Assembly (NCBI RefSeq): GCF_011305995.1
Contig: NZ_CP049910.1
Span: 5,156,001-5,220,000 of the forward strand
Direction of reading: 5' to 3'
Origin: Diaphorobacter sp. HDW4A
GTDB lineage: Bacteria; Pseudomonadota; Gammaproteobacteria; Burkholderiales; Burkholderiaceae_C
DNA: 64,000 bases
A program made the position numbers and the translations under genes. Positions 35,615 through 43,921 of the stretch are shown here, piece by piece. The notes below the pieces were generated by a model. The model did not search any database. It saw nothing but the letters and a program-made list of their open reading frames with translations, and had not been told where the DNA came from. How positions within the stretch are numbered: the stretch's first letter is position 1; each line of letters opens with the position of its first letter.

Positions 35615-37132
35615 TCAGCCGCGCATGCTGCCCGTTTTCTGGCAGCGGTCATGCCACGACAGTGCCTCGCCGAGGATGTGGGGTGTCTGCTGGCCGCCGC
35701 TCTTCTGCGCACGGTCGAAGTAGTCCTGCAGCATCGGGCGGTAGTCAGGATGGGCGCAATTGTCGATGATGACCTGCGCGCGCTGGCGTGGCGAGAGGCC
35801 GCGCAGGTCGGCCAAGCCTTGTTCGGTGACGACGACCTGGGTGTCGTGCTCGGTGTGGTCCACGTGGGCGCACATCGGCACGATGCAGCTCACGTTGCCG
35901 CCCTTGGCGACGGATGGGGTCACGAAGAAGTTGAGATAGCTGTTGCGCGCGAAGTCGCCCGAGCCGCCGATGCCGTTCATCATGCTCGTGCCCATCACAT
36001 GGGTGGAGTTGATGTTGCCGTAAATGTCGGCTTCGATCATCGAGTTCATGCCGATCACGCCGAGGCGGCGCACCACCTCGGGGTGGTTGCTGATTTCCTG
36101 GGGGCGCAGCACGATGCGCTCGCGGTAGAAGTCGATGTTCTGCACGAATTCGTCGAGTGCCGCGTGGCTCAGCGAGATGGCGCTGGCCGAGGCCGACTTC
36201 ATCATGCCCTCGCGCACCAGCTCGAGCATGCCGTCTTGCAACACCTCGGTGTAGCCGGTGAGGTTCTCGAACGGGCTCTTGAGCAGTCCGGCGAGCACGG
36301 CGTTGGCCACGTTGCCCACGCCCGACTGCAGCGGCAGCAGTTCCTTGGGCAGGCGGCCGACCTTCACCTCGTGCGCGAGGAAGTCGATCACGTGTGCGGC
36401 GATGCGCTCGGAATTCACGTCGGGCGCGGCGAAGGCGGAGTTGCGGTCGGGGCTGTCTGTATGGACGATGGCGATGATCTTGGACGGATCGCAGCTCAGG
36501 TGCGGCACGCCGATGCGGTCATTCGGGCCGTAGAGCGCAATGGGCTTGCGCTGGGGCGGGATGGCGGTACCGTAGTAAATGTCGTGCATGCCGTCGAGTT
36601 CGAGCGGCAGACGGTGGTTGACTTCCAGGATCACCTTGTCGGCGAGGTCCAGCCAGGTCTTGTTGTTGCCGACCGCCATGGTGGGCACGAAGCTGCCGTC
36701 CGAGTTGATCGCGGTGACCTCGATCACCGCCACGTTCAGGTGGCCCAGAAAGCCGAACCATGCGTGCTGGGCGACATGCGAGAGGTGCATGTCCACGAAG
36801 TGCATCTTGCCGGTGTTGATCTTCTCGCGGCAGATCGGGTCGGACTGGAAGGGCAGGCGCATCTCCATGCCGTCCACCTTGGCGAGCGCGCCGTCGAGCT
36901 CGGCGGCGGTCGATGCGCCGGTCCAGATGCTCACGCGAAACGGGTGACCAGCGGCGTGCTCGGCCTCGATGCGCTTGGCCAGCGCCTGCGGGATGGACTT
37001 GGGATAGCCCGCGCCCGTGAATCCGCTCATTCCCACAATCGATCCCGGCTCGATCAGCGCAGCGGCCTGTTCTGCGGTCATGACCTTTTCGCGAAGGCCG
37101 GGATGCTGGATGCGGGACGTGGAACACAACAT
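35615..37132 (-). CDS. acetyl-CoA hydrolase/transferase (succinyl-CoA:acetate CoA-transferase type)
   Basis: CoA-transferase of the Cat1/AarC class, 505 residues. It moves CoA between succinyl-CoA and acetate, or hydrolyses acetyl-CoA. The N-terminal domain has GSIVGMSGFTGAGYPKSIP. The C-terminal domain has SGVGNVANAVLAGL and the active-site block NSMIEADIYGNINSTHV, with the glutamate expected to form the CoA thioester, followed by GGSGDFARNSYL. GGAG lies before ATG 37132. A strong hairpin (37155-37183) separates it from the uracil permease gene upstream, so it is probably transcribed alone. Confidence 0.9.
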   Translation of the reverse strand: MLCSTSRIQHPGLREKVMTAEQAAALIEPGSIVGMSGFTGAGYPKSIPQALAKRIEAEHAAGHPFRVSIWTGASTAAELDGALAKVDGMEMRLPFQSDPICREKINTGKMHFVDMHLSHVAQHAWFGFLGHLNVAVIEVTAINSDGSFVPTMAVGNNKTWLDLADKVILEVNHRLPLELDGMHDIYYGTAIPPQRKPIALYGPNDRIGVPHLSCDPSKIIAIVHTDSPDRNSAFAAPDVNSERIAAHVIDFLAHEVKVGRLPKELLPLQSGVGNVANAVLAGLLKSPFENLTGYTEVLQDGMLELVREGMMKSASASAISLSHAALDEFVQNIDFYRERIVLRPQEISNHPEVVRRLGVIGMNSMIEADIYGNINSTHVMGTSMMNGIGGSGDFARNSYLNFFVTPSVAKGGNVSCIVPMCAHVDHTEHDTQVVVTEQGLADLRGLSPRQRAQVIIDNCAHPDYRPMLQDYFDRAQKSGGQQTPHILGEALSWHDRCQKTGSMRG

Positions 37133-37154
37133 GAAAACTTGACTCCGAAAATGA

Positions 37155-37183
37155 CCGAAGGGGCGTTGTGCACGCCCCTTCGG
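37155..37183 (-). terminator. terminator of uracil permease gene, just ahead of CoA hydrolase start
   Basis: A perfect 11-bp stem ccgaaggggcg/cgccccttcgg with a 7-base loop. On the - strand it is followed by TCATTTTC. It ends 22 bases before the next ATG, so it could also act as a 5' structure of the hydrolase message. Confidence 0.7.
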
Positions 37184-37291
37184 CTGGTTATCAGATGTAA
37201 ATCCTATCAGGTATTCCGTTCGCGTTAGGTAGAAACCCCGGCCTTACGGAATGCTGACAGGATTGTCATCTCGGGTCAGGTCATGCCGCTG

Positions 37292-38581
37292 TCAGTCTTG
37301 GCGGCGGTTGAGAAGGGCGTACAGAATGATTGCGCCGAAGGTCGCGGTACCGATGCCGCCGAGAGCGAAGTCACCGAATTTCAGAGTGAAGTCGCCAGTG
37401 CCGAGGATCAGCGTGATGGCCGCCACGATCAGGTTCTTGTTCTGCGAAAAGTCCACCTTGTTTTCCACCCAGATCTTGGCTCCGGCAATCGCGATCAGAC
37501 CAAAGACCACAATGGAAACTCCCCCCATTACCGGCAGGGGAATGGCCTGGATCAGCGCGCCGAACTTGGGGGAAAAGCCCAGCAGCACGGCGATCAGCGC
37601 GGCCACGAGGAACACGGCGGTCGAGTAGATCTTGGTGGCCGCCATCACGCCGATGTTCTCGGCGTAAGTGGTCACTCCGGTGCCGCCCAGCCCGCCGCTG
37701 ACCATCGTCGCCACGCCGTCGCCGATGAAGGCGCGGCCCATGTACTGGTCGAGGTTCTTGCCGGTCATGGCCGTCACGGCTTTGATGTGGCCCAGATTCT
37801 CGGCCACCAGAATGATCACCACCGGCACGATCAGCAGCATCGCGTTGCCGCTGAACACCGGCGCGTGGAAGGAGGGCAGGCCGAACCACGGCGCATTGAT
37901 CACGCCCGACAGATCCAGCGGCTTGCCCAGATCCATGCCATTGGTCAGCACCGCATACAGCACCGAAGCCACCAGCAGACCCACAAGGATCAGCAACCGC
38001 TGCACCATGCCGCGCGTGAGCACCGCTACGAGACCGACGCAGACAAAAGTGAGCGCCTGCATCCAGCTCTCGAAGTTGTTCGATGCCATGTTCTTCACTG
38101 GGATTCCGGCCAGATTCAGCCCGATCACCGCGACAATGGCTCCCGTCACCACGGGCGGCATGAAGCGCTCGATCCAGCCCGTGCCTACCAACTGCACGAT
38201 CAGCCCGACCAGCGTGTAGACCGCCCCGCAGGCGATGATGCCGCCCAGCGCCACGCCGATGTTCGCGTTCGGCCCTTTGCCCGCATAGGCGGTCGCTGCG
38301 ATCACCACGCCGATGAAGGCGAAGCTCGAGCCCAGATAGCTGGGCACCTTGCCGCCAGTGATCAGGAAGAAGATCAGCGTGCCGATGCCGCTCATGAACA
38401 CCGCCATGTTCGGATCGAAACCCATGAGGATCGGTGCCAGCACCGTGGAGCCGAACATGGCGATCACGTGCTGCACGCCCATCAACCCGGTCTGCCCCCA
38501 GGGCAGCCGCTCATCCGGTCCGATCACGCCGCCCGATTGCAGCACCTGTGGAGACCTTTCGGTCCAACTGAACATTCCCAT
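37292..38581 (-). CDS. uraA: uracil/xanthine permease (NCS2 family)
   Basis: Proton-coupled nucleobase transporter of 429 residues with about 14 membrane segments. The uracil-permease landmarks are visible: LPWGQTGLMGVQHVIAMFG, VAENLGHIKAV with the ligand-binding Glu, and GGTGVTTYAENIGVMAATK. This places it with UraA/PyrP/RutG rather than the purine permeases. It stands between the IclR gene and the CoA hydrolase gene on the same strand, with no partner from pyrimidine catabolism. Uracil specificity is likely but not proven. Confidence 0.88.
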   Translation of the reverse strand: MGMFSWTERSPQVLQSGGVIGPDERLPWGQTGLMGVQHVIAMFGSTVLAPILMGFDPNMAVFMSGIGTLIFFLITGGKVPSYLGSSFAFIGVVIAATAYAGKGPNANIGVALGGIIACGAVYTLVGLIVQLVGTGWIERFMPPVVTGAIVAVIGLNLAGIPVKNMASNNFESWMQALTFVCVGLVAVLTRGMVQRLLILVGLLVASVLYAVLTNGMDLGKPLDLSGVINAPWFGLPSFHAPVFSGNAMLLIVPVVIILVAENLGHIKAVTAMTGKNLDQYMGRAFIGDGVATMVSGGLGGTGVTTYAENIGVMAATKIYSTAVFLVAALIAVLLGFSPKFGALIQAIPLPVMGGVSIVVFGLIAIAGAKIWVENKVDFSQNKNLIVAAITLILGTGDFTLKFGDFALGGIGTATFGAIILYALLNRRQD

Positions 38582-38682
38582 TTTTTTTACGCTCCCGCTA
38601 CAGTTTTTGACAAAGTGGGGCGATGGTAGGGCATTGCACGGGTTTGCGTGCAGCGGGGCGATACGGATGTGCAGTGCCGCGC

Positions 38683-39540
38683 TCAGCTTCCGGATTCTTC
38701 GGCGTGCTCGGCCAGATAGGCGTCGATGCGTTGGCGAATGTGCACTGCCAACTCCGGCAGGCGGTGCGATACGCGGTACATCGGCCCGGCCACCAGCAAG
38801 GCAAAGCGCCGCTCGCCAAAGGCCAGCGCCATGGAGACGCCGCCCAGTTCGGGCGTGAATTCCGCGTTGCCCTGAAACCAGCCGCGTTGCATCGACTGAG
38901 CGATCTCCGCCTCCACCGCGTCGGCGGACATCAGCGTGGTGGGCGTGTACTGCTCGAACGTCACCTTGCGCAGCACGCCAGCGCGCTCGTCGGCCCGCAT
39001 CTGCGACAGCAGCGTGCGCCCCGTGGCGGTGGTGTGCAGTGGAACGCGCTTGCCCACAGGCGCGGCGTAGCGCACGGAATGTGGCGACTCGACGGTTTCC
39101 ACGAACAACGCGTCTGACCCGCTCACCGCGGCCAGCACGGCGGTCTCGCCGGTGTCGGCCACCAGTTGCTCCAGCAGCGCACGCATGTCTTTGGGCAGGG
39201 GCTGGGCCTGCTCGACCTTGCCGATGAGGGTGGCCCAGGCGGGCGTAGGGTAGTAGCCCGCCTTGGGGCGCGGCTCGTACAGATAGCCGCGCTGGGCCAG
39301 CGTGCCCAGCAGGTTGAAGGTGCTCGAGCGCGGCCAGTCGAAATGCTTGGCGATTTCGGCAAGGCTCGCGGGCCGCTGGTGGGCGGCGAAGAATTCGAGC
39401 AGTTCGAGGACGTTGGCGGCTTGTTTGACGTTCACGGTGATGCGGAAAGAGGGCGGGCGGGCCGCTGGACGCGGTAATCCATGGAATTTAACTGCCGAAG
39501 CGGGGAATCCAGGGAAATCCATCCGGCTCAGGGAAAACAT
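38683..39540 (-). CDS. IclR-family transcriptional regulator (module B)
   Basis: Regulator with an N-terminal winged helix (VKQAANVLELLEFFAAHQ, WPRSSTFNLLGTLAQRGYL) and an IclR effector domain (DTGETAVLAAVSG, LHTTATGRTLLSQM). The longest frame starts at 39540 (285 residues). A GTG at 39435 would give a more usual 250-residue protein and a wider divergent promoter. Neither has a good ribosome site. It faces the CoA-transferase gene of module B across a gap containing the inverted repeat gttcttgt/acaagaac, so control of module B is likely. Confidence 0.85.
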   Translation of the reverse strand: MFSLSRMDFPGFPASAVKFHGLPRPAARPPSFRITVNVKQAANVLELLEFFAAHQRPASLAEIAKHFDWPRSSTFNLLGTLAQRGYLYEPRPKAGYYPTPAWATLIGKVEQAQPLPKDMRALLEQLVADTGETAVLAAVSGSDALFVETVESPHSVRYAAPVGKRVPLHTTATGRTLLSQMRADERAGVLRKVTFEQYTPTTLMSADAVEAEIAQSMQRGWFQGNAEFTPELGGVSMALAFGERRFALLVAGPMYRVSHRLPELAVHIRQRIDAYLAEHAEESGS

Positions 39541-39563
39541 GGGGCCAAGGATACTGCTATTTT

Positions 39564-39600
39564 GTTCTTGTGTGTGTATGATTTGTTCATGTACAAGAAC
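39564..39600. promoter_or_regulatory. candidate IclR operator of module B
   Basis: The perfect 8-bp inverted repeat gttcttgt (39564-39571)/acaagaac (39593-39600) with a 21-bp spacer overlaps the proposed start of the CoA-transferase gene. A related ttgttcatgtacaag lies inside. It is a good candidate operator by symmetry and position. Confidence 0.45.
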
Positions 39601-40827
39601 GAAATGGCTTCAATCGCTGAGCAAGGCACCGCTTTCGGGGGACCGCTCACAGGGGTTCGCGTGCTCGATCTGACCTCGGTGCTCATGGGCCCCTTCGCGT
39701 CGCAGAACCTCGGCGACATGGGGGCGGACGTGATCAAGATCGAAGCTCCCCAAGGCGATCTGGTGCGCCAGATCGGCCCGGCCCGGCATGACGGCATGGG
39801 GCCGGTGTTTCTCAACGCCAACCGCAACAAGCGCAGCGTGGTGCTCGATCTGAAATCACCCGAAGGCATGGCCGCGCTGCACCAGCTCATCGCCGATGCC
39901 GACGTGCTCATGTACAACGTGCGCCCGCAGGCCATGGCGCGGCTGGGGCTCGGCTACGAGGCGGTCAAGGCGCTCAATCCGCGCATCATCTATGCCGGCC
40001 TGTTCGGCTATGGGCAGGACGGCCCCTACGCCGCGCGTCCGGCGTATGACGACCTCATTCAGGGCGCCTGTGCGCTACCGCACCTCATCGCCAAGGCCTC
40101 GGGCGGCATTCCGCGCTATGTGCCCAACGCGCTGTGCGACCGCATCGTCGGACTCACAGGTGTGGGCGCGATTCTGGCGAGTCTGCTGGCGCGCGAACGC
40201 ACGGGGCAGGGCGACCGGATCGACATCCCCATGTTCGAGACCATGGTGGCCTTCATCATGGGCGACCACATGGGCGGGCTCACTTTCGATCCGCCGCTCG
40301 ATGGCGGCGGCTACGCGCGCCAGCTTTCGTCGCAGCGCCGTCCGTACCGCACGCAAGACGGGTACATCTGCGCGCTGGTCTACAACGACAAGCAGTGGCA
40401 GGGCTTTCTGCGCGAGATCGGGCGCGAGGCGCTCATGCGCGATGACGAGCGCTTTGCCAGCTACGCGCAGCGCACGCAGCACATCGACCATGTCTACGAC
40501 GTGCTGGCCGGTATCTTCGAAGAGCGCACCACCGCCGAGTGGGTCGCGATTCTCGAGCGTGCCGACGTGCCTTTCATGCCCATGCACAGCCTGCAAAGCC
40601 TGATGCAGGACCCGCACCTCGTGGCCACCGGCTTCTTCACCGACGTGATGCACCCCACCGAGGGCGCCATCAAGTCGCCGCGCAATCCCGTCACCTGGAC
40701 TCACCACAAGCCCGCACCGCCGCGCGCCGTGCCCACGCTCGGCCAGCACACGGCCGAAGTGCTGCGTGAACTTGGCTACAGCGAAAGCCAGGTGCAGGCC
40801 ATGGTGAACGCCGCCGCTGTCGTCTGA
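39589..40827 (+). CDS. CaiB/BaiF-type (class III) CoA-transferase, module B
   Basis: Class III CoA-transferase of about 412 residues that moves CoA from a donor acyl-CoA to a carboxylic acid. It has the N-terminal GVRVLDLTSVLMGPFASQ, NRNKRSVVLDLKS, and the catalytic aspartate D184 in NALCDRIVGLTG. The start is uncertain: ATG 39589 and ATG 39604 are both possible, and the first lies within the inverted repeat proposed as operator. It heads module B with the crotonase gene 15 bp downstream, and is the likely activating step there. Donor and acceptor are unknown. Confidence 0.9.
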   Translation: MYKNEMASIAEQGTAFGGPLTGVRVLDLTSVLMGPFASQNLGDMGADVIKIEAPQGDLVRQIGPARHDGMGPVFLNANRNKRSVVLDLKSPEGMAALHQLIADADVLMYNVRPQAMARLGLGYEAVKALNPRIIYAGLFGYGQDGPYAARPAYDDLIQGACALPHLIAKASGGIPRYVPNALCDRIVGLTGVGAILASLLARERTGQGDRIDIPMFETMVAFIMGDHMGGLTFDPPLDGGGYARQLSSQRRPYRTQDGYICALVYNDKQWQGFLREIGREALMRDDERFASYAQRTQHIDHVYDVLAGIFEERTTAEWVAILERADVPFMPMHSLQSLMQDPHLVATGFFTDVMHPTEGAIKSPRNPVTWTHHKPAPPRAVPTLGQHTAEVLRELGYSESQVQAMVNAAAVV

Positions 40828-40842
40828 ACGAAAAACCACCCC

Positions 40843-41628
40843 ATGCATTCCATCGAACATCTCACCGACGAAGTGACCTTTGAAGTGGTGGATGGCAGCA
40901 TCGCCGTCATCACTATGGACCGCCCAGCGCAGCGCAACGCCATCAACAGCGGCCTCGCGCAGGGTCTGCGTGCCGCGTGGACACGGCTCGAAGAAGACAG
41001 CTCGTTGCGCGTCGGCATCCTCACCGGGGCGGGCGACAAGGCCTTTTGCGCGGGCATGGATCTGAAGGAGGCCGCGGCCAAAGCCCTCAAGGTCCCGCCG
41101 CGCGATCTGATTCCCGTGCTCGGAGATGGCGTTCCCATGAGCAAGCCGACGATTGCCGCCGTCAACGGCGTGGCGCTCGCAGGCGGCTGGCTGTTCGCGC
41201 AGATGTGCGACCTGTGCGTGGCCGCCGATCACGCCACCTTCGGCATCACCGAGGCCAAGGTAGGGCGCGGCATGCCGTGGGCAGCGCCGCTCATCCACAT
41301 GCTGCCACAGCGCATCGTGATGGAGGTGCTGCTCACCGGCAAGCCGCTCACCGCAGAACGCGCGATGGCACTCGGTTATGTGAACCAAGTTGTGCCACTT
41401 TCCGGCTTGCGCGATTGCGCTTTAGAGCTTGCCAGAAGCATTGCGGCCAACGCGCCGCTCACCGTCAAGGCCGCGCGCGAGCTCGTGTACCTCTCTACCG
41501 AAATGGGCCGCTCCGCAGCGCTGCGATCTGCGCAGCATCTGTTCGAGCCGGTGTATCTCAGCGAAGACGCACAGGAAGGCCCGCGTTCGTTTGCCGAAAA
41601 GCGCGCACCGCGCTGGCAAGGCCGTTGA
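40843..41628 (+). CDS. enoyl-CoA hydratase (crotonase), module B
   Basis: Crotonase-fold enzyme of 261 residues. Oxyanion-hole segments are AFCAGMDLKE and GVALAGGWLFA. Unlike the crotonases of modules A and C, both active-site glutamates of true hydratases are kept: one in FGITEAKVGRG and one in RIVMEVLLTG. Hydration of an enoyl-CoA is therefore a sound guess. It is tightly spaced with its neighbours (15 and 20 bp), so it is part of one operon. Confidence 0.9.
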   Translation: MHSIEHLTDEVTFEVVDGSIAVITMDRPAQRNAINSGLAQGLRAAWTRLEEDSSLRVGILTGAGDKAFCAGMDLKEAAAKALKVPPRDLIPVLGDGVPMSKPTIAAVNGVALAGGWLFAQMCDLCVAADHATFGITEAKVGRGMPWAAPLIHMLPQRIVMEVLLTGKPLTAERAMALGYVNQVVPLSGLRDCALELARSIAANAPLTVKAARELVYLSTEMGRSAALRSAQHLFEPVYLSEDAQEGPRSFAEKRAPRWQGR

Positions 41629-41648
41629 ATCTTGGAGGATGAATCCTG

Positions 41649-42821
41649 ATGAGTTTTGAACTGACCACCGAACAGCAAGCCATCCGCGAAGCCGTGCAGG
41701 ATCTGTGCACGCGCTTTCCCGAAAGCTATTGGCTGGAGCGCGATGCCGACGGCGTCTTTCCGCACGACTTCTACCGCGCCATGGGCGACGCGGGCTGGCT
41801 CGGCACCGCACTGCCCGAGGAATACGGCGGCGCGGGTCTTGGTGTGCAGGAGGCCTGTGTGCTCATGCAGACCATTGCCGAATCAGGTGCCTGCATGAGC
41901 GGTGCCTCGTCCATTCACATCAACATCTTCGGTTTGATGCCCGTGGTGGTCTACGGCACCGACGAGCAGAAGCGTCGCATGCTGCCGCCGATTGCGCGCG
42001 GCGAGGTCAAGGCCTGCTTTGGCGTGACCGAGCCGAACGCGGGCCTCAACACCACCAAGCTGAAAACACGCGCGGTGCGGCAGGGCGACAAGTATGTGGT
42101 GCATGGCCAGAAGGTGTGGATTTCCACGGCGCAGGTAGCAGACAAGATTCTGCTGCTGGCGCGCACCACCGCGCTCGAAGACTTGGCCCCGGGCCAGCAA
42201 TCGCATGGACTCACGCTGTTCTATACAGACCTTGATCGCTCGAAGATCGACGTGCGTCTGATCGAGAAGATGGGCCGCAAATGTGTGGACTCCAACGAGC
42301 TGTTCATTGACGGTTTGGAGATCCCCGTGGAGGACCGTATCGGCGAAGAGGGCAAGGGCTTCAAGTACATCCTGCATGGCATGAACCCGGAACGCATCCT
42401 GCTCGCCTCCGAGGCCATCGGCGTGGGCCGGGCGGCGCTTGCCAAGGCGTCGAACTACGCCCGCGAACGCGTGGTGTTCGACCGGCCGATCGGCAAGAAC
42501 CAGTCCATCCAGCATCCGCTTGCGAAGAACTGGATCGAGCTTGAAGCCGCACAGCTTTTGATGATGAAAGCCGGATGGCTCTACGACAACGGCCGCGAAT
42601 GCGGCGCTGAGGCCAATGCCGCGAAATACTTCGCCGCAGAAGCGGGCTTCAAGGCCTGTGAGCAAGCCATCCTCACGCATGGCGGGATGGGTTACTCCAA
42701 GGAATTTCATGTCGAGCGCTACCTGCGCGAAATCATGATTCCGCGCATCGCCCCGGTGAGCCGTGAACTCATCCTCAGCCACATCGCCGAGCGAGTGCTG
42801 GGCATGCCCAAATCGTATTGA
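41649..42821 (+). CDS. acyl-CoA dehydrogenase, module B
   Basis: Flavoenzyme of 390 residues for alpha,beta-oxidation of an acyl-CoA. It shows ALPEEYGGAGLG, FGVTEPNAGLNTT, VHGQKVWIST, the DRPIGKNQSIQHPLA helix and ILTHGGMGYSKEFHVERY. The usual YEGTSE base region near the C-terminus is replaced by IAPVSREL. A glutamate in GMNPERILLA (E248) takes the position used by isovaleryl-CoA dehydrogenase-type enzymes, so the protein should be active. It follows the hydratase gene by 20 bp and precedes the Bug receptor gene. Confidence 0.92.
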   Translation: MSFELTTEQQAIREAVQDLCTRFPESYWLERDADGVFPHDFYRAMGDAGWLGTALPEEYGGAGLGVQEACVLMQTIAESGACMSGASSIHINIFGLMPVVVYGTDEQKRRMLPPIARGEVKACFGVTEPNAGLNTTKLKTRAVRQGDKYVVHGQKVWISTAQVADKILLLARTTALEDLAPGQQSHGLTLFYTDLDRSKIDVRLIEKMGRKCVDSNELFIDGLEIPVEDRIGEEGKGFKYILHGMNPERILLASEAIGVGRAALAKASNYARERVVFDRPIGKNQSIQHPLAKNWIELEAAQLLMMKAGWLYDNGRECGAEANAAKYFAAEAGFKACEQAILTHGGMGYSKEFHVERYLREIMIPRIAPVSRELILSHIAERVLGMPKSY

Positions 42822-42898
42822 GCCGCGGCGCGGCGCTGACTCGTCCACGCATTCGTTCATTCACCCGCAAGAGCATCCAACAAGCAGGAGACAAAGAC

Positions 42899-43906
42899 AT
42901 GAAGCAGTCCATCCGCCTGGCGATCACACAGCGCCGCGCACTTTTGGCCACCGCCGCCACCATGCTCGCGATCACGTCCACGTGGGGCACAGCGGCGCAT
43001 GCCGATGGCTGGCCGACCAAGCCCGTGCGCATCATCGTGCCCGCAGCGCCCGGCGGTAGCTCAGATCCGCTCGCGCGGCTGGTGGCCGATGAGCTCACAC
43101 GCACGCTCGGCCAATCCTTCATCGTCGAAAACCGCCCCGGCGCGAACGGCAACGTGGGCTCGGCATCAGTCGTCAAGTCGCAAGCGGACGGCTATACGCT
43201 GCTCTTTAGTTGGACGGGCACGCTGGTTCCCGCGATCACGCTCTACAACGCCAAGGCCTATCACCCGCAGAACGATCTGATGCCCATCGTGATGATCGCC
43301 TCGGTGCCGAACATCATCATTGCGCAGCCCTCGCTCGGCGTGAAAACCATGCCTGAACTCGCGCAATACGCCAAGGCCCATCCGGGCGAGCTGAATTTCG
43401 GCACCACCGGCAGCGGAAGCTCCTATCACCTCTCGGGCGAACTCTTCAAAAAGACGCAGAACGTGAGCATGACGCATGTGCCCTACACCTCGCCGGGTGC
43501 GGTGCTGACCGATCTCGTGGGCGGTCGATTGCAGGTGGCATTTCCGGGCGTCACTGCGGCTGCGCCGTTCGTCAAGGATGGCCGTTTGACGGGCATTGCC
43601 GTCATGGCCGAAAAGCGCTCCGACCTCCTGCCCAACGTGCCCACCACCGTGGAAGCAGGCTACCCCGCACTGTTGTCTGAAACCTGGTTCGGCCTGCTCG
43701 CGCCCAAGAACGCGCCCGCAGAAGTGCGCGAGAAGATCAACGCCAACCTCAACGCTGCACTCAAGACGGCAGCCTTTCGCGACAAGCTCGTTGGCATGGG
43801 CTACACCACGCTCGGAGGCACTTCGGATCACTTCGAAAAGGTGATCGCCGCCGACATCCAGAAATGGGGCGAAGTGGTGAAGTTCTCGGGCGCGAAGGTG
43901 GATTGA
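42899..43906 (+). CDS. Bug-family periplasmic substrate-binding protein, module B
   Basis: TTT receptor of 335 residues; the signal peptide ends TAAHADGW. Motifs are WPTKPVRIIVPAAPGGSSD, FIVENRPGANGNVG, QADGYTLLFSW and MTHVPYTSPGAVLTDLVGG. AGGAG precedes ATG 42899. It closes module B and probably presents that module's acid substrate. No TctA/TctB gene is nearby. Its stop is 16 bp from the convergent radical SAM gene. Confidence 0.92.
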   Translation: MKQSIRLAITQRRALLATAATMLAITSTWGTAAHADGWPTKPVRIIVPAAPGGSSDPLARLVADELTRTLGQSFIVENRPGANGNVGSASVVKSQADGYTLLFSWTGTLVPAITLYNAKAYHPQNDLMPIVMIASVPNIIIAQPSLGVKTMPELAQYAKAHPGELNFGTTGSGSSYHLSGELFKKTQNVSMTHVPYTSPGAVLTDLVGGRLQVAFPGVTAAAPFVKDGRLTGIAVMAEKRSDLLPNVPTTVEAGYPALLSETWFGLLAPKNAPAEVREKINANLNAALKTAAFRDKLVGMGYTTLGGTSDHFEKVIAADIQKWGEVVKFSGAKVD

Positions 43907-43921
43907 TCCGCGCTGTACCGC

